22,500 bases of DNA from Prorocentrum cordatum (taxonomy: Eukaryota > Sar > Dinophyceae > Prorocentrales > Prorocentraceae). A program made the position numbers and the translations under genes. The stretch covers positions 32,501-55,000 of the forward strand of contig CAUYUJ010018299.1 in assembly GCA_963575745.1 (NCBI GenBank). The letters are read 5' to 3'. Below the pieces are notes generated by a model that did not search any database, was not told the DNA's origin, and saw only the letters and a program-made list of their open reading frames with translations. Below are positions 21,401 to 22,500 of the stretch, in pieces (position 1 is the stretch's first letter; each line of letters starts with the position of its first letter).

Positions 21401-22101
21401 GGCTGTCCTTACGGAGGCGCCTCCAGATGACTGGGCCGAGGCTGCTGAAGGGTCATGCATCGCAGACGCACTGTCAGAACACTTCCCGCGAGGGGGTCGC
21501 TTGCGGAGCGTTGCATGAACTTGATCAGCACCACGCCATCGCGTGCGAGACGGGGCCCGCCCGGACACGGCGGCACGATCGGATCCGCGACCTGCTCGCC
21601 CGCTGGCTGGCCAAGAGGGTCCCTGGCTTGGTTCGGACTGAACAGACGGTGCCACAGTGGACGCGGCGGCGCCGCGACCCGGCGACTGGACTGGACGGGG
21701 TGGAGGTGGCGGTGTTAGACGTCAAGTGGGCCGAAAAGGGCGCGTGGCACGTCGTGGACGTGGTGGTCACGAGCCCCGACACCACGCAGCCGCGCGAGGA
21801 GCGGGCTAGGGCGGCCCACGGTGGCCTTGCGGCCGAGGACGCGGCGCGTGGAAAGCACCTGCGCTACCCGCCAGGTCCTACGACGCCGCTCCTCACGCCT
21901 TTCGCGGTCGAAACCGGCGGCCGGGTGGGCCAGGCGGCCCGGCAGCTGGTCCTCGACCGGCTTGACCGCGCGGAAGGCGAAGCGGGCGCCGCCGCGGACG
22001 CTGCTGCCTTCTGGCAGGAACTCTCGGCCACCCTGCAGACCGGGGTGGCCGAGCAGGTCCTGGCCGCGCATCGGCCCGCTGCCCCGCCAGGGAGGCGCTG
22101 A
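18412..22101 (+). CDS. Retrotransposon polyprotein: PARP-like zinc finger, reverse transcriptase, restriction-like endonuclease
   Basis: This is a single-ORF non-LTR retroelement protein. The first in-frame ATG is 18412; a better element start may be the ATG at 18820 (CAAATGG), just after a GGA tract. Numbering from the TTG at 18106, a zinc finger C264-x2-C267...H292-x2-C295 resembles the PARP type. The reverse transcriptase (about 560-850) has APGPDG, GVRPL, motif A VAVDVSNAF (D700), motif B GVPQGCPLSP (755-764), motif C YLDD (790-793) and a LNATKTK motif. The C-terminus has C1123, C1133, H1142, C1147 (HX4C) followed by RHDRIRDLL, LDVKW (D1205), VVDVVVTSP (D1218) and K1250xxxY1254, a restriction-like endonuclease as in R2/CRE/NeSL/Dong elements. 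It ends in TFAVETGG-like TPFAVETGGRVG and a TGA. No RNase H was seen. The element appears intact. Confidence 0.9.
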   Translation: MGGPLWLLALGVLVAVEAMQAVSDTVVGRRASCWVAAAREDLRHCWSRLGPYCRASAYLGSSLAVAAAVGALAGVLPSALASTAQAGSAAAPAAWAAGWKALGFDATLGYPGEGPSASAGGGGGGGGGGGGGGGDQMDTDGPAAAGPTWVVSQQGRGRRAHCTRCKEVFAIGEARLQTQGAVRGGSRFCHWHCVGTRWRRSARLQGARGVPVEEVARVRALLGEAAAAEPEADPAAFQPEGTPNPPAAAAAGDEEGLPPSRLSNMTWWDSLDVQHSLGHRVATMRRVPSNLQSAWAEAMGAALWQSVHGSSPQERERAWKLVMFAPRLVFAATGTRGGRGANGKRAVRIQHDIAARLQSFWRGEWQQLWAAAHRRELRLAPTSGETGSIDRRVRRVRARLDDGQVAGAVAALRQTGRVATGNGTRDQLRALFPEQNTWRPEQQHAATALLPHDTRNELGDAILGAFRRARSGRAPGPDGSRNEYWRVVAADADAAAALSDAALAWVEGTTPHIVDDWLNTGTITALHKPAGGVRPLTVLAPFRRTVLTGFVAYTADATQAAAGPLQYGLGVPGGADVQFRALQSAVHDRPGSLLVAVDVSNAFGTVSRQAVLAALGAALPEYGSLLARLYAKPAVGLWRDGEGDLHELSTGAGVPQGCPLSPAAYAAALHQTTLQHFAGSPRCLVTAYLDDVVAVVPAAEAEQFIHDLSGRLNAWGLCLNATKTKVWLPPGSAQCPPALQTYVVDELRVLGCNLTHRQDDDWEELAAGSGGGARAMGKVTEALRAFGQTLHQAVAAGLGLQEAGAMLRWAAQGLPNHLLRAQLVDQQAVQAFDRVLRDLWDGLLDEAQTDREWVQACLPLRDGGLAAGAAEPRREAAHVAAWCAAAPRVAAALGMGSAEALLARQATGTQDFANAVAAYNAKVGNAAHRLQVSLALGESSRQKDLMRPIMDVLDARAKDGLDDRTLGRIQSCGGPGAGAFTLLPTAPEHRMAADLYRLSLRRRLQMTGPRLLKGHASQTHCQNTSREGVACGALHELDQHHAIACETGPARTRRHDRIRDLLARWLAKRVPGLVRTEQTVPQWTRRRRDPATGLDGVEVAVLDVKWAEKGAWHVVDVVVTSPDTTQPREERARAAHGGLAAEDAARGKHLRYPPGPTTPLLTPFAVETGGRVGQAARQLVLDRLDRAEGEAGAAADAAAFWQELSATLQTGVAEQVLAAHRPAAPPGRR
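18768..18813. repeat. (GGA)n microsatellite at 5' edge of the second retroelement
   Basis: About 46 bp of pure AGG/GGA end 6 nt before the ATG at 18820. In the reading frame it gives poly-Gly, which is unlikely as a functional protein part and suggests a junction between host DNA and element. Confidence 0.9.
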
Positions 22102-22112
22102 CGTGGGCCTGT
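18814..22112 (+). mobile_element. Restriction-like-endonuclease retrotransposon inserted in a GGA microsatellite
   Basis: The boundaries are inferred from the change of pure GGA repeat into unique sequence at 18814 and back into AGGAGG at 22113. The element would be about 3.3 kb with a 6-nt 5' UTR and an 11-nt 3' UTR. No poly(A) and no separate target duplication are visible; a duplication consisting of GGA repeat would be invisible. R2-type elements with this endonuclease usually insert at specific targets, and Dong-type elements use simple repeats. Confidence 0.6.
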
Positions 22113-22340
22113 AGGAGGAGGCGGAGGAGGAAGAGGAGGAGGAGCTGAAGGAGGAGGAGGAGGAGGCGGAGGAGGAGGAGGAGGAGGAGGAGGAGGAGGA
22201 GGAGGAGGAGGAGGCAGAGGAGGCAGAGGAGGCTGAGGGCGCAAAGGCAGGGCGAGGAAGCCTCTGGCGAGGAGGAGGTGAGGCAGAAGAGGAGGAGTAG
22301 GAGGAGAAGGAGGAGGAGGAGGCGGCGGCGGCGGCAGCCT
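22113..22340. repeat. GGA/GAG microsatellite, poly-Glu in one frame
   Basis: GAG repeats with GCG, GAA, GCA and CTGAAG interruptions read in one frame as EEAEEEEEELKEE... then EEAEEAEEAEGAKAGRGSL and a TAG near 22299. The pattern resembles the Glu linkers of the GAPDH array, which suggests that the retroelement split a related acidic coding repeat. Confidence 0.85.
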
Positions 22341-22500
22341 CACCAGCGCCACCAGCCGAGGCTGCCGGGACAGGGCCGAGGCACCCGGGGGCCAGCTTGA
22401 GGAGGAGGAAGAGAATGACGACGACGAGGGCCCACCTTCAGCAGAAGGCGCCGAGGCGCCCGGAGACAGGAGGAGGAGGAAGAAGAGGAGGAGGAGGAGG
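22341..22500. other. Repeat-rich end of window
   Basis: Sequence with Ala/Gly/Pro/Glu-coding bias and another GGA run at 22469-22500 that continues past the window edge. No gene can be called. Confidence 0.5.

Overview
The window reads as nuclear DNA of a dinoflagellate. It is GC-rich and loaded with GGA/GAG microsatellites. It holds two different non-LTR retrotransposons and carries near-matches to the dinoflagellate spliced-leader (DinoSL) sequence. Host coding DNA is sparse and repeat-rich. I see no rRNA, tRNA, CRISPR array or bacterial-type operon.

Layout. 1-1605: non-coding DNA with an AT microsatellite and inverted repeats. About 1624-8311: a minus-strand LINE of about 6.7 kb, flanked by a perfect 18-bp direct repeat (1606-1623 and 8312-8329) that looks like a target-site duplication. 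It encodes ORF1 (zinc-finger/coiled-coil), ORF2 (APE endonuclease, reverse transcriptase, RNase H) and a small overlapping ORF3 (Cys/His-rich C-terminal domain). 8322-14080: repeat-dominated DNA with GGA tracts, a two-motif minisatellite, a (GAC)n run, inverted repeats and diverged duplicated blocks; I accept no gene there. 14081-17911: one plus-strand open frame. Its first part is an ERGIC/ERV-type plus thioredoxin (PDI-like) protein. Its last part is a run of three degenerate GAPDH segments joined by poly-Glu linkers. 17912-18411: a frame-shifted continuation of the acidic coding, with a near-perfect antisense DinoSL at 17994-18015. 18412-22101: a second, unrelated plus-strand retrotransposon with a reverse transcriptase and a C-terminal restriction-like endonuclease (R2/CRE/Dong-like architecture). 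It lies between GGA microsatellites with almost no UTR. 22102-22500: more GGA/poly-Glu repeat.

Most interesting points. (1) LINE ORF1 and ORF2 are in the same frame, separated by a single UGA in the context UGA-CUAG, a known high-efficiency stop-readthrough context. (2) The LINE's 5' end, exactly at the duplication, resembles a degenerate DinoSL. (3) The restriction-like-endonuclease element appears inserted in a (GGA)n tract, suggesting microsatellite targeting. (4) The acidic GAPDH-fragment array is an unusual chimeric protein or gene fossil. All functional statements are from reading motifs; no database search was possible.
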